The position numbers and the translations under genes were made by a program. From Oscillospiraceae bacterium (GTDB lineage: Bacteria; Bacillota; Clostridia; Oscillospirales; Oscillospiraceae): a stretch of DNA of 64,000 nucleotides. The stretch's first letter is position 1. Every line of letters begins with the position of its first letter. The notes under the pieces were generated by a model. The model was not told the origin of the DNA and did not search any database. It worked only from the letters and a program-made list of their open reading frames with translations. The stretch covers positions 12,630 to 76,629 of the forward strand of contig JAHHRY010000007.1 in the NCBI GenBank assembly GCA_020025535.1. Direction: 5' to 3'. Positions 33,646 to 42,368 of the stretch are shown one piece after another.

Positions 33646-33798
33646 CTTTTCTGAGCGCATAGGAATCTTTGAAAGGCTGTTTTTTGAATCAGACCGGAGG
33701 CCAGCGGCAGTTCCGTGCAGAGAATGCCGCCTTGTCAGCGATACAAAAATAGCACTGAAATTTCTACAAATTATAAAAGAGAAGATGTGTTTTTTGTG

Positions 33799-33827
33799 TT
33801 GCAAAATGTATTTAACGATGATAGAAT
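33799..33827 (+). promoter_or_regulatory. Promoter of the DUF2752/TM2 genes
   Basis: TTGCAA (33799-33804), 17 bases, TAGAAT (33822-33827). Because the ATG at 33826 overlaps this -10, the real translation start of the next gene may lie 21-24 bases downstream at a TTG. Confidence 0.6.
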
Positions 33828-34212
33828 GACCGTGGGTGATGTAAACTTGTTGAAAAAGCCAACCAATCTGCGCTGGAAGCTGCCGCTGTTTTTGCTGTGC
33901 GGCGGATTTCTGCTGACTTGGGCTCTGTGCTGCTTTCCTTGTCCTATCCGGCATCTGACGGGAATTCCCTGCCCGGGCTGCGGTATGGGCAGAGCGTGGT
34001 ATGCTGCACTTCACTTGAATTTCCGGAAAGCATTTGCCTGTCATCCTGCATTTTGGGCTGTTCCCGTGATTGCGGTGTTTCTGCTGTACGACTGTAAATT
34101 GTTCTCCAAAAAGAGAACCAACACCCTTGTTTTGACAGGTGTTCTGCTTGTGGTCGCTGTCAGTTATGTGATTCGTCTGATTATGTATTTTAATGGGGCC
34201 TTGGCCCTTTAA
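33826..34212 (+). CDS. DUF2752 membrane protein
   Basis: 128 residues from the ATG at 33826; TTG at 33847 or 33850 is an alternative start if the promoter above is used. The DUF2752 signature is clear: IRHLTGIPCPGCGMGRAWYA, followed by a conserved H-P (ACHPAFWAVPVI). Three membrane stretches appear (FLLCGGFLLTWALCCF, AVPVIAVFLLYD, TLVLTGVLLVVAVSYVIRL). Function is unknown in the family; members often sit beside TM2-domain genes, as here. Confidence 0.85.
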   Translation: MTVGDVNLLKKPTNLRWKLPLFLLCGGFLLTWALCCFPCPIRHLTGIPCPGCGMGRAWYAALHLNFRKAFACHPAFWAVPVIAVFLLYDCKLFSKKRTNTLVLTGVLLVVAVSYVIRLIMYFNGALAL

Positions 34213-34246
34213 AATGAGTCCCTACCAATAAAAGGAGAGAGTATTT

Positions 34247-34651
34247 ATGTATTGTAAAAATTGTGGTAACCCTATGGACCCGAATGCCTCTGTATGTGTA
34301 AAGTGCGGCTGTGCAGCCAACAATGGCGGCAACTTCTGCGCAAACTGCGGTCAGCCTGTTGCTCCCGGTGCCGTGTTCTGCACTTCCTGTGGCGCAAGTA
34401 TGACTCCTGTTGCCCCTGCTGAGGCAAAGAGCAAGATGGTTGCCGGCCTGCTGGGTATTCTGGTGGGTGCTTTGGGCGTCCATAATTTCTATCTGGGTTA
34501 CACCAGTAAGGCTGTCGTGCAGCTTCTGCTTACTGTTCTGAGCTGCGGTGTCCTGGGCGCTGTAAGCTCCATCTGGGGCCTGGTTGAGGGCATTATGATC
34601 CTGACCGGCAATATCAAGACGGACGGAAAGGGCAATCCTCTGAAGGATTGA
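34247..34651 (+). CDS. TM2-domain protein with two zinc ribbons
   Basis: 134 residues. Two CxxC...CxxC zinc ribbons occupy residues 1-50 (YCKNCGNPM, CVKCG; FCANCGQPV, FCTSCG). Then comes a TM2 domain, two helices joined by a tight turn: VAGLLGILVGALGVHNFYLG and AVVQLLLTVLSCGVLGAVSS. TM2 proteins are small membrane proteins of unclear role. AAAGGAGAG precedes the ATG. It lies 34 bases after the DUF2752 gene and is probably co-transcribed. Confidence 0.9.
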   Translation: MYCKNCGNPMDPNASVCVKCGCAANNGGNFCANCGQPVAPGAVFCTSCGASMTPVAPAEAKSKMVAGLLGILVGALGVHNFYLGYTSKAVVQLLLTVLSCGVLGAVSSIWGLVEGIMILTGNIKTDGKGNPLKD

Positions 34652-34814
34652 TCTTTGGCTGCAGTGATGTCTGCGGCTGAGGGAAAGATACATATGCGCC
34701 GCCGGTAAAGGGAGTTTGAAAATCTGCGGCAGCTGTGGATACCTTTCCGCTTTCGGAATATTACAATATATTTAGACAGCCCCCCGGTTTCTGCCGAAAC
34801 AGAGACCGGGGGCT

Positions 34815-34852
34815 AAAAAAGCCATCTGCCCGGACAGGCAGATGGCTTTTTT
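34815..34852. terminator. Bidirectional terminator between convergent genes
   Basis: A 16-bp perfect stem (34815-34830 with 34837-34852) with A6/T6 edges. A second, longer GC-rich hairpin precedes it at 34779-34814. Confidence 0.9.
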
Positions 34853-34894
34853 GTTCTGCGGGAATCCGGCTGTACCGGAAAACGGGGAACGGTA

Positions 34895-35722
34895 TCAGTA
34901 CTTGCCGCCTCCGCCGCCATGACTGGTGCCGGAGGAGCTGGTATGCGTGCTCGAGCCGGAACGGGAGTAAGAGCCGGAGCTGCCGCCTCCGCCGGTATCC
35001 TTGGGCCTTGCACGGCGGTCAACCGTATGGTAGAGGAAAAGGTCGCTCTTCTCATCGATCCGTGTACTGCCGGCGCGAATATAGCTGTTGGCAGAGGACT
35101 GGGAACGGACGCTTGTCAGCTGGCTCTTCATGGAGCCTACCACAATGAAGGCAATCACAAAGCCCACCACCAGAGAAATGGGAATCCATTTCAGGGACAG
35201 AGGCTTCATGGGGAGATGTCCGTAATCATAGGGCTCTCCTGTCAGGGCCTGACGGATGAATTTATCGCACTGATCGGCAAAGATATTGAAGGCCTTGGCG
35301 TAGTTTTCTTTCTTCAGGGAAGGCAGAAAACGCTCGGACATATAGTCGAGGCCTGCGTCCGTCACCGCACGGATACCGAAGCCGGTAGTGGAAACATACC
35401 AGTCCCGGGTAGTGGGGCACAGCAGCAGGAGAATGCCGTCCCGGCTGCTGCCAAAGCCATAGCCGCTGTAGTCGAAGAAATCATCCGCGACATCTCTGGG
35501 CAATTTGCCACCCAGATCCTTGACGGTGAGGATGACGATGTCCACCTGATGCTTTTCACTGATTTTATCCAGTTTTTCCAGCAGCTTTTCGGACTCGCGG
35601 GTGCCTAAAACCCCGGCTCCATCCACAAGACGGGGAGGTTTTGTATCGGCTGCCCGTGCGGGAATCAGGGCTGCCGCACACAGCACGATCATGAGGAACA
35701 ACGCAAAGAAACGCTTTTTCAT
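34895..35722 (-). CDS. TPM-domain protein (YgcG/YdjH-like)
   Basis: 275 residues. A signal peptide (KKRFFALFLMIVLCAAALIP, then ARA cleavage region) is followed by a TPM domain (VDGAGVLGTRESEKLLEKLD; VDIVILTVKDLGG; FFDYSGYGFGSSRDGILLLL), a membrane helix (WIPISLVVGFVIAFIVVGS) and a Ser/Gly-rich tail ending GGGGGKY. TPM domains face the outside of the membrane; some members act as phosphatases or in membrane quality control. Third gene of a leftward cluster with zinc-ribbon and SPFH genes, matching the order of ydjI-ydjG-ydjH in Bacillus. Confidence 0.9.
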   Translation of the reverse strand: MKKRFFALFLMIVLCAAALIPARAADTKPPRLVDGAGVLGTRESEKLLEKLDKISEKHQVDIVILTVKDLGGKLPRDVADDFFDYSGYGFGSSRDGILLLLCPTTRDWYVSTTGFGIRAVTDAGLDYMSERFLPSLKKENYAKAFNIFADQCDKFIRQALTGEPYDYGHLPMKPLSLKWIPISLVVGFVIAFIVVGSMKSQLTSVRSQSSANSYIRAGSTRIDEKSDLFLYHTVDRRARPKDTGGGGSSGSYSRSGSSTHTSSSGTSHGGGGGKY

Positions 35723-35735
35723 ATTCTGTCCCTCC

Positions 35736-36830
35736 CTAAATCAGGCCGATCAGCCGCAGCAGCCACGCGGCACCGTAAACAATCGCGCCGCACAGGGCGG
35801 TCAGGCCGACAGTCCACTGTGCTGCCAGCTTCTTGTCCACGGGCAGGTTGCCCACGAACTTGCCCGTCTGACCATTCATGGCAAAGGTGTATTTCTGACC
35901 GTTCCAGGTGGTATTCAGCAGCCAGACAGGGTAAAGGGCATACTTGGCCTTGCTGTTTTGCAGAGAGATGCTGGTGGTTACCGGTACGGCGGTGGTATAG
36001 CCGCTCACGCTGTTGGCGAAGGACTGCACCGTGCTCTTCCGGATTCGTTCGTTGGCGCGGCTGATGCTTTCGTTTGCGTCTACGTCATATTTATCCGCCA
36101 GATAACCTGCCAGATAGGCAGTCTGGAAATCCTTTGCTTCCTTAAAATCAAACGGCTCAAGAGATTCCATCAAATCGTCCGCCATTTTGACGGAGCCGTC
36201 CACGGGCACATGATTAAAGCCAATCTGGCCGCCCCGTTTGACGGAGAAGTACTTGGTTTCCGTGTAGATATAATTGCTGTCGCTCCAGCTGCGGACCCGG
36301 GTGGCTCTGTAGAGGATTCTGGCATTTACGTCTGCGTCAAACAGCCAGAAGGGGACATACACGCCCTTGACCTCATCCAGATGGTGCTTCTCTTTGAAAA
36401 CTTTGGGAAGCAGCCGTTTTCCGCACAGATGCTTTGCAAAGCTGTCTGTGGCGGCTTTTTTATCCAGCCTGAAAGGAATCACATAATCCGGCCGCAGGTC
36501 GCCCGAGAGCTGTCCTTTCATCACAACGGGGCTGTCACAGAAGGGACAGGACGTTGCGGCGGTATTTTCGTCCACCACAATTTCGCCGCCGCAGGAATTG
36601 CAGATATAGGTACGAAGGCCCTCTGCTTCCCCCTCCTGCCATTCGCTTCCGGGCCGGTTTTCCCATGTCATTTCATCCGGCTGCCCGTCGTTTAAATCGG
36701 CATCGTAGTTTTTCAGGGTGTCCATTTCAAATTCCGTGTCGCAATAGGGACACTTCATCTTTTGCAGCTCACTGTCGAAAGTGATTGCGCCGCCGCAGCA
36801 CGGACACTTGTATTCAAGTAATGTTGCCAT
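35736..36830 (-). CDS. Zinc-ribbon membrane protein (YdjG-like)
   Basis: 364 residues from the ATG at 36830 (AAGAGGATAC upstream; a GTG two codons earlier is too close to that site). N-terminal zinc ribbons: YKCPCCGG with KCPYCD, then ICNSCGG with SCPFCDS. A long middle domain ends with VYVPFWLFDADVNARI-type strands and the repeat YALYPVWLLNTTWNG. The C-terminus has a short membrane hairpin (LTALCGAIVYGAAWLLRLIG). In Bacillus the YdjG homologue works with YdjH and YdjI at the membrane. Co-transcribed with the TPM gene, 13 bases away. Confidence 0.86.
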   Translation of the reverse strand: MATLLEYKCPCCGGAITFDSELQKMKCPYCDTEFEMDTLKNYDADLNDGQPDEMTWENRPGSEWQEGEAEGLRTYICNSCGGEIVVDENTAATSCPFCDSPVVMKGQLSGDLRPDYVIPFRLDKKAATDSFAKHLCGKRLLPKVFKEKHHLDEVKGVYVPFWLFDADVNARILYRATRVRSWSDSNYIYTETKYFSVKRGGQIGFNHVPVDGSVKMADDLMESLEPFDFKEAKDFQTAYLAGYLADKYDVDANESISRANERIRKSTVQSFANSVSGYTTAVPVTTSISLQNSKAKYALYPVWLLNTTWNGQKYTFAMNGQTGKFVGNLPVDKKLAAQWTVGLTALCGAIVYGAAWLLRLIGLI

Positions 36831-37013
36831 GTCCACGTATCCTCTTTATGTCGTTATTTCTTTCACCCGTCGGAACTCCGGTAAAGAAATCCGTGCAGCG
36901 GCTCACCGGCTGCCGGCCCGTTTCCCGGAAAGAGCGGGCGAATGCGTCCGGACCGGTGGCCTGCTCAGGGCTGCCGATCCTCTGGGGACATCATATTAAA
37001 TTCCTGAGTGTTC

Positions 37014-38426
37014 TTATTCCTTATCGCTGTCGTCAAACGGGTCGCCGCATTCGGGACAGAACTTGGGAGGATGCGTCGGGTCTTCCGGCTGCCATCCGCA
37101 CTTGTCACAGCGGTAGAGAGGGGCGTCTGCAGGTTTTCTGGCGCCGCAGTTCTGACAGAACTTGCCCTGATTTACAGAACCGCAGGAGCAGGTCCAGCCG
37201 CTGACTTCCGGTCTTCTGGCACCGCACTGCGGGCAGAACCTGCCGGTGGCAATGGTGCCGCAGGAGCATTTCCAGCTGTCGGCCTGTACGGGTTCCGGCT
37301 TTTTGCTGCCGCAATTCTGGCAGAACTTTCCGGAGACGATGGTGCCGCAGGAACACTTCCAGGTGTTCTGCTGCTGAGGTGCCTGCTGTGCCGCCTGCAT
37401 GGCAGCCTGCTGCTGTGCGGTCTGCTGTGCAAAGAGGTTCTGCACGGTGCCGCCGCCGGCGTTCATAGCCATGCCCATGCCCAGGAATCCGTTCATGGCA
37501 CCGTTGCGGTTGGAGGCGGCAGCCTTCATGGCATCGGCCTGTGCGCCTACCAGCGTGCCTGCAGCCATGCCCGGATTGCTCATGAAAGCGGAACGCTGTG
37601 CCTGCTTGATCAGCTCGGCGTCCTCGGGAGGCAGGGTGACGGAGCCCAGAGCAACGGATACCATCTTGAGGCCGCGTTCTTTCCACAGCTTGGAAAGCTC
37701 CTCGCTCATGGCCTTCTGCAATTCCTCGTTGTGGGTTATAATCTCATTCGGGCGCAGCTCCAGTGCGGACAGCTTGCCGAATGCCTGCTGCAGAGCACCG
37801 ATAAACTCTCCTTTCAGCATACTGTCCAGACCGTTGGTCTCCCGGGTGAAACGATCGGTCACGTTATTGCAGACCTTGACGTAGAACAGGGGCGGGTTTT
37901 CGATCTGATAAGAGTACACACCGGAGCAGCGGATGGAAACGTCGATGTCCAGATTGATTTTGTGATCCACCACACGGAAGGGAACAGGATTCGGCGTGCC
38001 GAACTTGTTGTCAAACAGCTCCTTGGTGTTGATGTAATACACTCTCTGGTCGTTGCCGACGTCTCCGCCGTAGGTGAAGCGCTTGCCGACTGTTTTGAAG
38101 GTTTCCAGGATACCGGTACCCAGAGGGCCGGTGAAAAGGCTGGGCTCGGAAGAGGTATCGTAGGTGAAGCAACCCGGCTCCGCACAGATTTCGACGACCT
38201 TGCCATGCTCCACGATCAGCATACACTGACCGTCTGCAACGGCGATACCGGAGCCGTTGGAAATGACGTTATCATGTCCCTTGGTGTTGGAAGAACGCTT
38301 GCCGGTGACTTTGTGGCCTCTGGTGACAAGCAGGTCGTTGGACATGGAATCGCAGTAAAAGTACTCCTTCCACTGATCGGCCATGGTGCCGCCAAAGGAA
38401 CTGATTGCTGCTTTAATGAGTCCCAT
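37014..38426 (-). CDS. SPFH/virion-core-domain protein with C-terminal zinc ribbons (YdjI-like)
   Basis: 470 residues. The N-terminal ~310 residues form an SPFH-like domain (GSGIAVADGQCMLIVEHGKV, TYDTSSEPSLFTGPLG, IDVSIRCSGVYSYQIENPPL), followed by a Met/Ala/Gln-rich hinge and four zinc-ribbon units (WKCSCGTIVSGKFCQNCGSK and similar), the last ending FCPECGDPF. SPFH proteins scaffold membrane microdomains. YdjI of Bacillus has the same layout and localizes YdjG/YdjH or PspA-type proteins. GCAAAGGAGATACACT precedes the ATG, and a consensus promoter lies ~75 bases upstream. Confidence 0.9.
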   Translation of the reverse strand: MGLIKAAISSFGGTMADQWKEYFYCDSMSNDLLVTRGHKVTGKRSSNTKGHDNVISNGSGIAVADGQCMLIVEHGKVVEICAEPGCFTYDTSSEPSLFTGPLGTGILETFKTVGKRFTYGGDVGNDQRVYYINTKELFDNKFGTPNPVPFRVVDHKINLDIDVSIRCSGVYSYQIENPPLFYVKVCNNVTDRFTRETNGLDSMLKGEFIGALQQAFGKLSALELRPNEIITHNEELQKAMSEELSKLWKERGLKMVSVALGSVTLPPEDAELIKQAQRSAFMSNPGMAAGTLVGAQADAMKAAASNRNGAMNGFLGMGMAMNAGGGTVQNLFAQQTAQQQAAMQAAQQAPQQQNTWKCSCGTIVSGKFCQNCGSKKPEPVQADSWKCSCGTIATGRFCPQCGARRPEVSGWTCSCGSVNQGKFCQNCGARKPADAPLYRCDKCGWQPEDPTHPPKFCPECGDPFDDSDKE

Positions 38427-38502
38427 AGTGTATCTCCTTTGCGTTTTATGTTTATAAAAAAGGTTTTCTATTCATTTTATGCATGAATAATATACGCACA
38501 CA

Positions 38503-38531
38503 ATTATACTTATTTTCCGCTTCAATGTCAA
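38503..38531 (-). promoter_or_regulatory. Consensus promoter of the SPFH/zinc-ribbon/TPM operon
   Basis: On the minus strand TTGACA (38526-38531), exactly 17 bases, TATAAT (38503-38508): a perfect housekeeping promoter. The transcript would carry a 7-bp inverted repeat (TATTCAT/ATGAATA, 38469-38489) in its leader. Confidence 0.88.
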
Positions 38532-38562
38532 CGAATGAAAAGAAATTTTGTGGCAGCTGAAT

Positions 38563-38588
38563 TTCTATGCAATGCAAAATGCATAGAA
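38563..38588. repeat. Inverted repeat between divergent operons
   Basis: A 9-bp perfect repeat (TTCTATGCA / TGCATAGAA) with an 8-base centre lies between the SPFH promoter and the nrdG promoter. It could be an operator for either. Confidence 0.5.
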
Positions 38589-38614
38589 TGGGCATTCCTT
38601 ACAGGTTACATAAT

Positions 38615-38632
38615 ACCACAATATATTGTGGT
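38615..38632. promoter_or_regulatory. NrdR-type box
   Basis: ACCACAATATATTGTGGT is an 18-base perfect palindrome fitting the NrdR box consensus (ACACwATATATwGTGT). It lies 38 bases upstream of the nrdG -35. A second weaker box (ACTATATATACTG, ~38688-38700) overlaps the -10. NrdR represses ribonucleotide reductase genes when dATP is high. Confidence 0.75.
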
Positions 38633-38670
38633 GCATTTTGACGATAACAACAAAATAAAGGAAAATGGTG

Positions 38671-38699
38671 TTGACTTTTGGAATCCGACTATATATACT
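38671..38699 (+). promoter_or_regulatory. Promoter of nrdG-nrdD
   Basis: TTGACT (38671-38676), 17 bases, TATACT (38694-38699), 33 bases before the nrdG ATG. Confidence 0.82.
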
Positions 38700-38731
38700 G
38701 AGCACTAGAACGGCCACGGGAGGGAACGGAA

Positions 38732-39433
38732 ATGCACATTGCCGCCATACAGAAAACCACACTGCTGGATTATCCAGGAAAACTGGCGTGTACGGTATTT
38801 TTGCCGGGCTGTAATCTGCGATGCCCTTTCTGCCACAATGCGGGGCTGGTTCTGCCGGAGCAGCTCCGGCAGGAACGGAAAGAAATCACGCAGGAAGAAC
38901 TGCTAGAGTTCCTTTCCCGGAGGAAGGGAAAGCTGGACGGTGTCTGTATTTCAGGCGGGGAGCCTACCCTGTACGACGACCTGCCGGAGCTGATTCGCGC
39001 GGTTCGCAAAATGGGTTTTCTGGTTAAGCTGGACACCAATGGCACCAATCCTCAAATGCTGGAAGCTCTGATGGATGAGAGGCTTCTGGATTACGTGGCC
39101 ATGGACATTAAGAACAGTCCTGAGCGGTACAGGGAAACCTGCGGCGGTGTGGACGTACTGGAGCAGGTACAAAAAAGCGCGGCGCTTCTGATGGCGGGAA
39201 ATGTGGAATACGAGTTCCGCACAACCGTAGCCGGACCGCTGCATACAGTGGAATCCGTTGCCCGGATCGGGCACTGGCTCAGGGGAGCGAAACAGTATTA
39301 CCTCCAGGCCTTTGTGGATTCCGGAAACTTAGTAGGGCAGGGAATCTTCCCTCTGACAGAAACGGAAATACAGGCACTGCGTCAGGCGGTGCTTGCCGAT
39401 ATACCGAATACCCGGATTCGGGGCATCCAGTAA
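38732..39433 (+). CDS. nrdG: Anaerobic ribonucleotide reductase activating protein
   Basis: 233 residues, a radical-SAM enzyme that puts the glycyl radical on NrdD. The 4Fe-4S motif is C27-x3-C31-x2-C34 (PGCNLRCPFCHN); the SAM-binding GGEP lies in CISGGEPTLYDD; and DYPGKLACTVF is typical of the long Firmicute NrdG form (~230 rather than ~155 residues). GGGAGGGAACGGAA precedes the ATG. Followed by nrdD 12 bases later in one operon. Confidence 0.94.
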   Translation: MHIAAIQKTTLLDYPGKLACTVFLPGCNLRCPFCHNAGLVLPEQLRQERKEITQEELLEFLSRRKGKLDGVCISGGEPTLYDDLPELIRAVRKMGFLVKLDTNGTNPQMLEALMDERLLDYVAMDIKNSPERYRETCGGVDVLEQVQKSAALLMAGNVEYEFRTTVAGPLHTVESVARIGHWLRGAKQYYLQAFVDSGNLVGQGIFPLTETEIQALRQAVLADIPNTRIRGIQ

Positions 39434-39445
39434 GGAGCGTATCAT

Positions 39446-41530
39446 ATGTATAAAGTAACAAAAAGAGACGGCAGAATTGTGGATTTTGAAATCAACCGAA
39501 TTGCCAGCGCCATTACCAAAGCTTTTGAAGCTACCCAGATTCCCTACAATCCAGATATTATCCATATGCTTTCCCTGCAGGTCACAGCAGACTATGCCGG
39601 CAAGGTGGTGGATGGTGCCATTGCGGTGGAAACTATTCAGGACAGTGTGGAGGCGGTTCTGCAGCGTGCCGGCTATGCCGATGTGGCAAAGGCCTATATC
39701 CTCTACCGAAAGAACCGGGAGAAGCTTCGCTCCATGAGCTCCACCATTCTGGACTATAAGGGACTGGTGGACGGTTACCTGAAGGTTTCCGACTGGCGTG
39801 TCAAGGAAAACTCCACCGTCACCTATTCCGTGGGCGGTCTGATTCTGTCCAATTCCGGCGCAATTACCGCCAATTACTGGCTCAGCGAAATCTACGACGA
39901 GGAAATCGCCAACGCGCACCGGAATGCAGACATCCATATCCACGACCTGTCCATGCTCACTGGCTACTGTGCCGGCTGGAGCCTCAAGCAGTTGATTCTG
40001 GACGGCCTCGGCGGCGTCCCCGGTAAAATCACCTCTGCTCCTGCCAAACATCTGGCAACGCTGTGCAACCAGATGGTCAATTTTTTGGGTATCATGCAGA
40101 ACGAATGGGCAGGCGCACAGGCATTTTCCAGCTTCGACACCTATCTGGCGCCCTTTGTGAAGTCGGATAACCTGTCCTATGAAGAAGTGAAGCACTGCAT
40201 CGAAAGCTTCATTTACGGTGTCAACACCCCCAGCCGCTGGGGTACGCAGGCACCTTTCTCCAACATCACGCTGGACTGGACGGTTCCTGCCGATCTGGCC
40301 AATCAGCCCTGCATCGTCGGCGGCAAGCCCCAGGACTTTACTTACGGCGACTGCAAAAAGGAGATGGATATGGTCAACCGTGCCTTCATCGAAGTTATGA
40401 TCGAGGGCGACGCCAACGGCAGAGGCTTCCAGTATCCCATCCCCACCTACTCCATCACCAAAGATTTCGACTGGAGCGAAACCGAGAACAACAAGCTCCT
40501 GTTTGAAATGACTTCCAAGTACGGTACGCCCTACTTCTCCAACTACATCAATTCCGATATGGAGCCTTCCGATGTGCGGAGTATGTGCTGCCGTCTGCGT
40601 CTTGACCTGCGGGAGCTGCGGAAGAAGAGCGGCGGTTATTTCGGAAGCGGCGAGTCCACCGGTTCCATCGGCGTGGTCACTATCAACCTGCCCCGGATTG
40701 CTTACCTTGCCAAAGATGAGGAGGATTTCTTCCATCGTCTGGACCGGATGATGGACATTGCCGCCCGCAGCCTGAAAATCAAACGTACCACCGTGGAAAA
40801 GCTGCTGGAAGAGGGACTGTATCCTTATACCAAACGGTACCTGGGCGGCTTCGGCAATCACTTCTCTACCATCGGCATTGTGGGCATGAACGAGGCGGGA
40901 CTGAACGCCAAGTGGATCGGCAAGGACCTGACCCACAGAGAAACCCAGGATTTTGCAGTGCGTGTGCTGAACCACATGAGAGAGCGGCTGTCCGATTATC
41001 AGGAAGAGTACGAGGACCTGTACAATCTGGAGGCAACGCCTGCCGAATCCACGGCTTACCGTCTTGCCAAGCACGACAAGAAGCACTATCCCGACATCAT
41101 CACCGCCCATGAGGGGGCGACTCCCTACTATACAAACTCCTCGCATCTGCCGGTCGGCTATACGGATGATGTGTTTGAGGCACTGGATATTCAGGACAGA
41201 CTCCAGACCCTTTACACCAGCGGAACGGTGTTCCACACCTTCCTGGGTGAAAAACTGCCTGACTGGAAGGCGGCTGCAGCTCTGGTACGGAAGATTGCCG
41301 AGAACTACGAGCTGCCCTACTACACCCTGTCTCCTACCTATTCCGTGTGCGTGGATCACGGTTATCTCAGCGGCGAGCAGTATACCTGCCCCCATTGCGG
41401 TAAGAAAACTGAGGTTTACAGCCGTATTACCGGCTATTACCGCCCGATCCAGAACTGGAACGACGGCAAGGCACAGGAGTACAAGGACCGCAGGAACTAT
41501 CTGGCTCAGCCGGTGGAAACCTGCATTTAA
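39446..41530 (+). CDS. nrdD: Anaerobic (class III) ribonucleoside-triphosphate reductase
   Basis: 694 residues. It reduces NTPs to dNTPs without oxygen. The N-terminal ATP-cone (YKVTKRDGRIVDFEINRIAS) senses ATP/dATP. The core carries GTQAPFSNITLDW and SSHLPVGYTDD. The C-terminus has a zinc site (YTCPHCGKK plus nearby residues) and the glycyl-radical site G663 in ITGYYRPIQNWNDG. AAGGAGCG lies before the ATG. Length fits the family. It depends on NrdG and works only under anoxia, agreeing with an obligate anaerobe. Confidence 0.97.
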   Translation: MYKVTKRDGRIVDFEINRIASAITKAFEATQIPYNPDIIHMLSLQVTADYAGKVVDGAIAVETIQDSVEAVLQRAGYADVAKAYILYRKNREKLRSMSSTILDYKGLVDGYLKVSDWRVKENSTVTYSVGGLILSNSGAITANYWLSEIYDEEIANAHRNADIHIHDLSMLTGYCAGWSLKQLILDGLGGVPGKITSAPAKHLATLCNQMVNFLGIMQNEWAGAQAFSSFDTYLAPFVKSDNLSYEEVKHCIESFIYGVNTPSRWGTQAPFSNITLDWTVPADLANQPCIVGGKPQDFTYGDCKKEMDMVNRAFIEVMIEGDANGRGFQYPIPTYSITKDFDWSETENNKLLFEMTSKYGTPYFSNYINSDMEPSDVRSMCCRLRLDLRELRKKSGGYFGSGESTGSIGVVTINLPRIAYLAKDEEDFFHRLDRMMDIAARSLKIKRTTVEKLLEEGLYPYTKRYLGGFGNHFSTIGIVGMNEAGLNAKWIGKDLTHRETQDFAVRVLNHMRERLSDYQEEYEDLYNLEATPAESTAYRLAKHDKKHYPDIITAHEGATPYYTNSSHLPVGYTDDVFEALDIQDRLQTLYTSGTVFHTFLGEKLPDWKAAAALVRKIAENYELPYYTLSPTYSVCVDHGYLSGEQYTCPHCGKKTEVYSRITGYYRPIQNWNDGKAQEYKDRRNYLAQPVETCI

Positions 41531-41541
41531 CGGATAACAGA

Positions 41542-41582
41542 ACAGGCCCTCTGCGATTGTTCGGCAGAGGGCCTGTGTTTTT
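41542..41582 (+). terminator. Terminator after nrdD
   Basis: A 13-bp perfect stem (41542-41554 with 41564-41576) followed by GTTTTTT. Confidence 0.92.
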
Positions 41583-41611
41583 TCTGGCGCGAAAAACCCG
41601 GCAGAGTTTCT

Positions 41612-42271
41612 TTATTTTGTCTGTTTGCGGCCGGGGAGCTTGATCTTCTGCATAAGGCCGATGATCTGCCCGGACAGAATAACGGTCAGCAGGGAATAGA
41701 GAATCCGATTGAGGGGAATGTAGCTGAGGGAAAGCAGCAGCACGATCAGATCGCTGAACAGATAGATCCACTGGATATCAATGTGGGAAATTTTGGAAAT
41801 ACTCATGGAAAGTGCATCATCTCCGGTGGGGGCACCGCCTATACGCACACACAGACCTGCGCTGACACCTACAAACAGCGCTCCTACCACGGAGGCCAGC
41901 AGGGGCTTATTCGCTATAGCGGGGAACAGCGGATTGAACTGCTCGAAGATTCCGTAAAATGCGGAAAAGCCCACGGTTGCAACGGTAGAATAAATAACAA
42001 ACCGTTTGCCCAACAGCTTCCAGCCGAGAACATAGCAAGCAATATTCAGCAGGAAACCGGAAACAGAGGGAGAAATCTGAAACCAGTGATCCAGCAGAAG
42101 GGTAAGACCCAATACGCCTCCTTCTGTGACAACGGATTGCGCATGTATATTATAAAGACCGAAGGCCAGCAGGGCACTTCCGAACAAAGCAATCAGGCAG
42201 GAGGATAGACGGATACCCTCAAATAGGGATGATATCTTGTTGGCAATGGTTTGCTTCAGACTGAGAAACAT
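41612..42271 (-). CDS. YitT/YczE-like integral membrane protein
   Basis: 219 residues with about six membrane segments, for example SCLIALFGSALLAFGLYNIH, VSGFLLNIACYVLGWKLLG and ASVVGALFVGVSAGLCVRIG. The GGAPTGDDALSMSISK segment is typical of the YitT (DUF161) family, though the cytoplasmic C-terminal domain of larger members is absent. Function in the family is not settled. AAAGGAAG precedes the ATG. It diverges from a MerR-type regulator over a shared palindrome, so it is probably that regulator's target. Confidence 0.85.
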   Translation of the reverse strand: MFLSLKQTIANKISSLFEGIRLSSCLIALFGSALLAFGLYNIHAQSVVTEGGVLGLTLLLDHWFQISPSVSGFLLNIACYVLGWKLLGKRFVIYSTVATVGFSAFYGIFEQFNPLFPAIANKPLLASVVGALFVGVSAGLCVRIGGAPTGDDALSMSISKISHIDIQWIYLFSDLIVLLLSLSYIPLNRILYSLLTVILSGQIIGLMQKIKLPGRKQTK

Positions 42272-42309
42272 AGGCTTGACTTCCTTTCATATCAAATCAA
42301 AAATAGTAA

Positions 42310-42350
42310 TTGTATTTATAGTATAAACTCTGGTATAATACTAGAGTCAA
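42310..42350. promoter_or_regulatory. Divergent promoters over a MerR-type operator
   Basis: The palindrome ACTCT...AGAGT (42327-42347, core GGTATAATAC) contains the rightward -10 TATAAT (42334-42339; -35 TTGTAT at 42310, spacer 18) and lies inside the leftward promoter (TTGACT 42345-42350, 17 bases, TTTATA). A long rightward spacer around a palindrome is the usual target of MerR activators. Confidence 0.72.
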
Positions 42351-42368
42351 GAGGGGAGGAAGGCTTTT

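Noticed and set aside
39329..41395. 688-codon leftward frame opposite nrdD
   Set aside because: Antisense to NrdD, which has all its motifs; no ribosome site.
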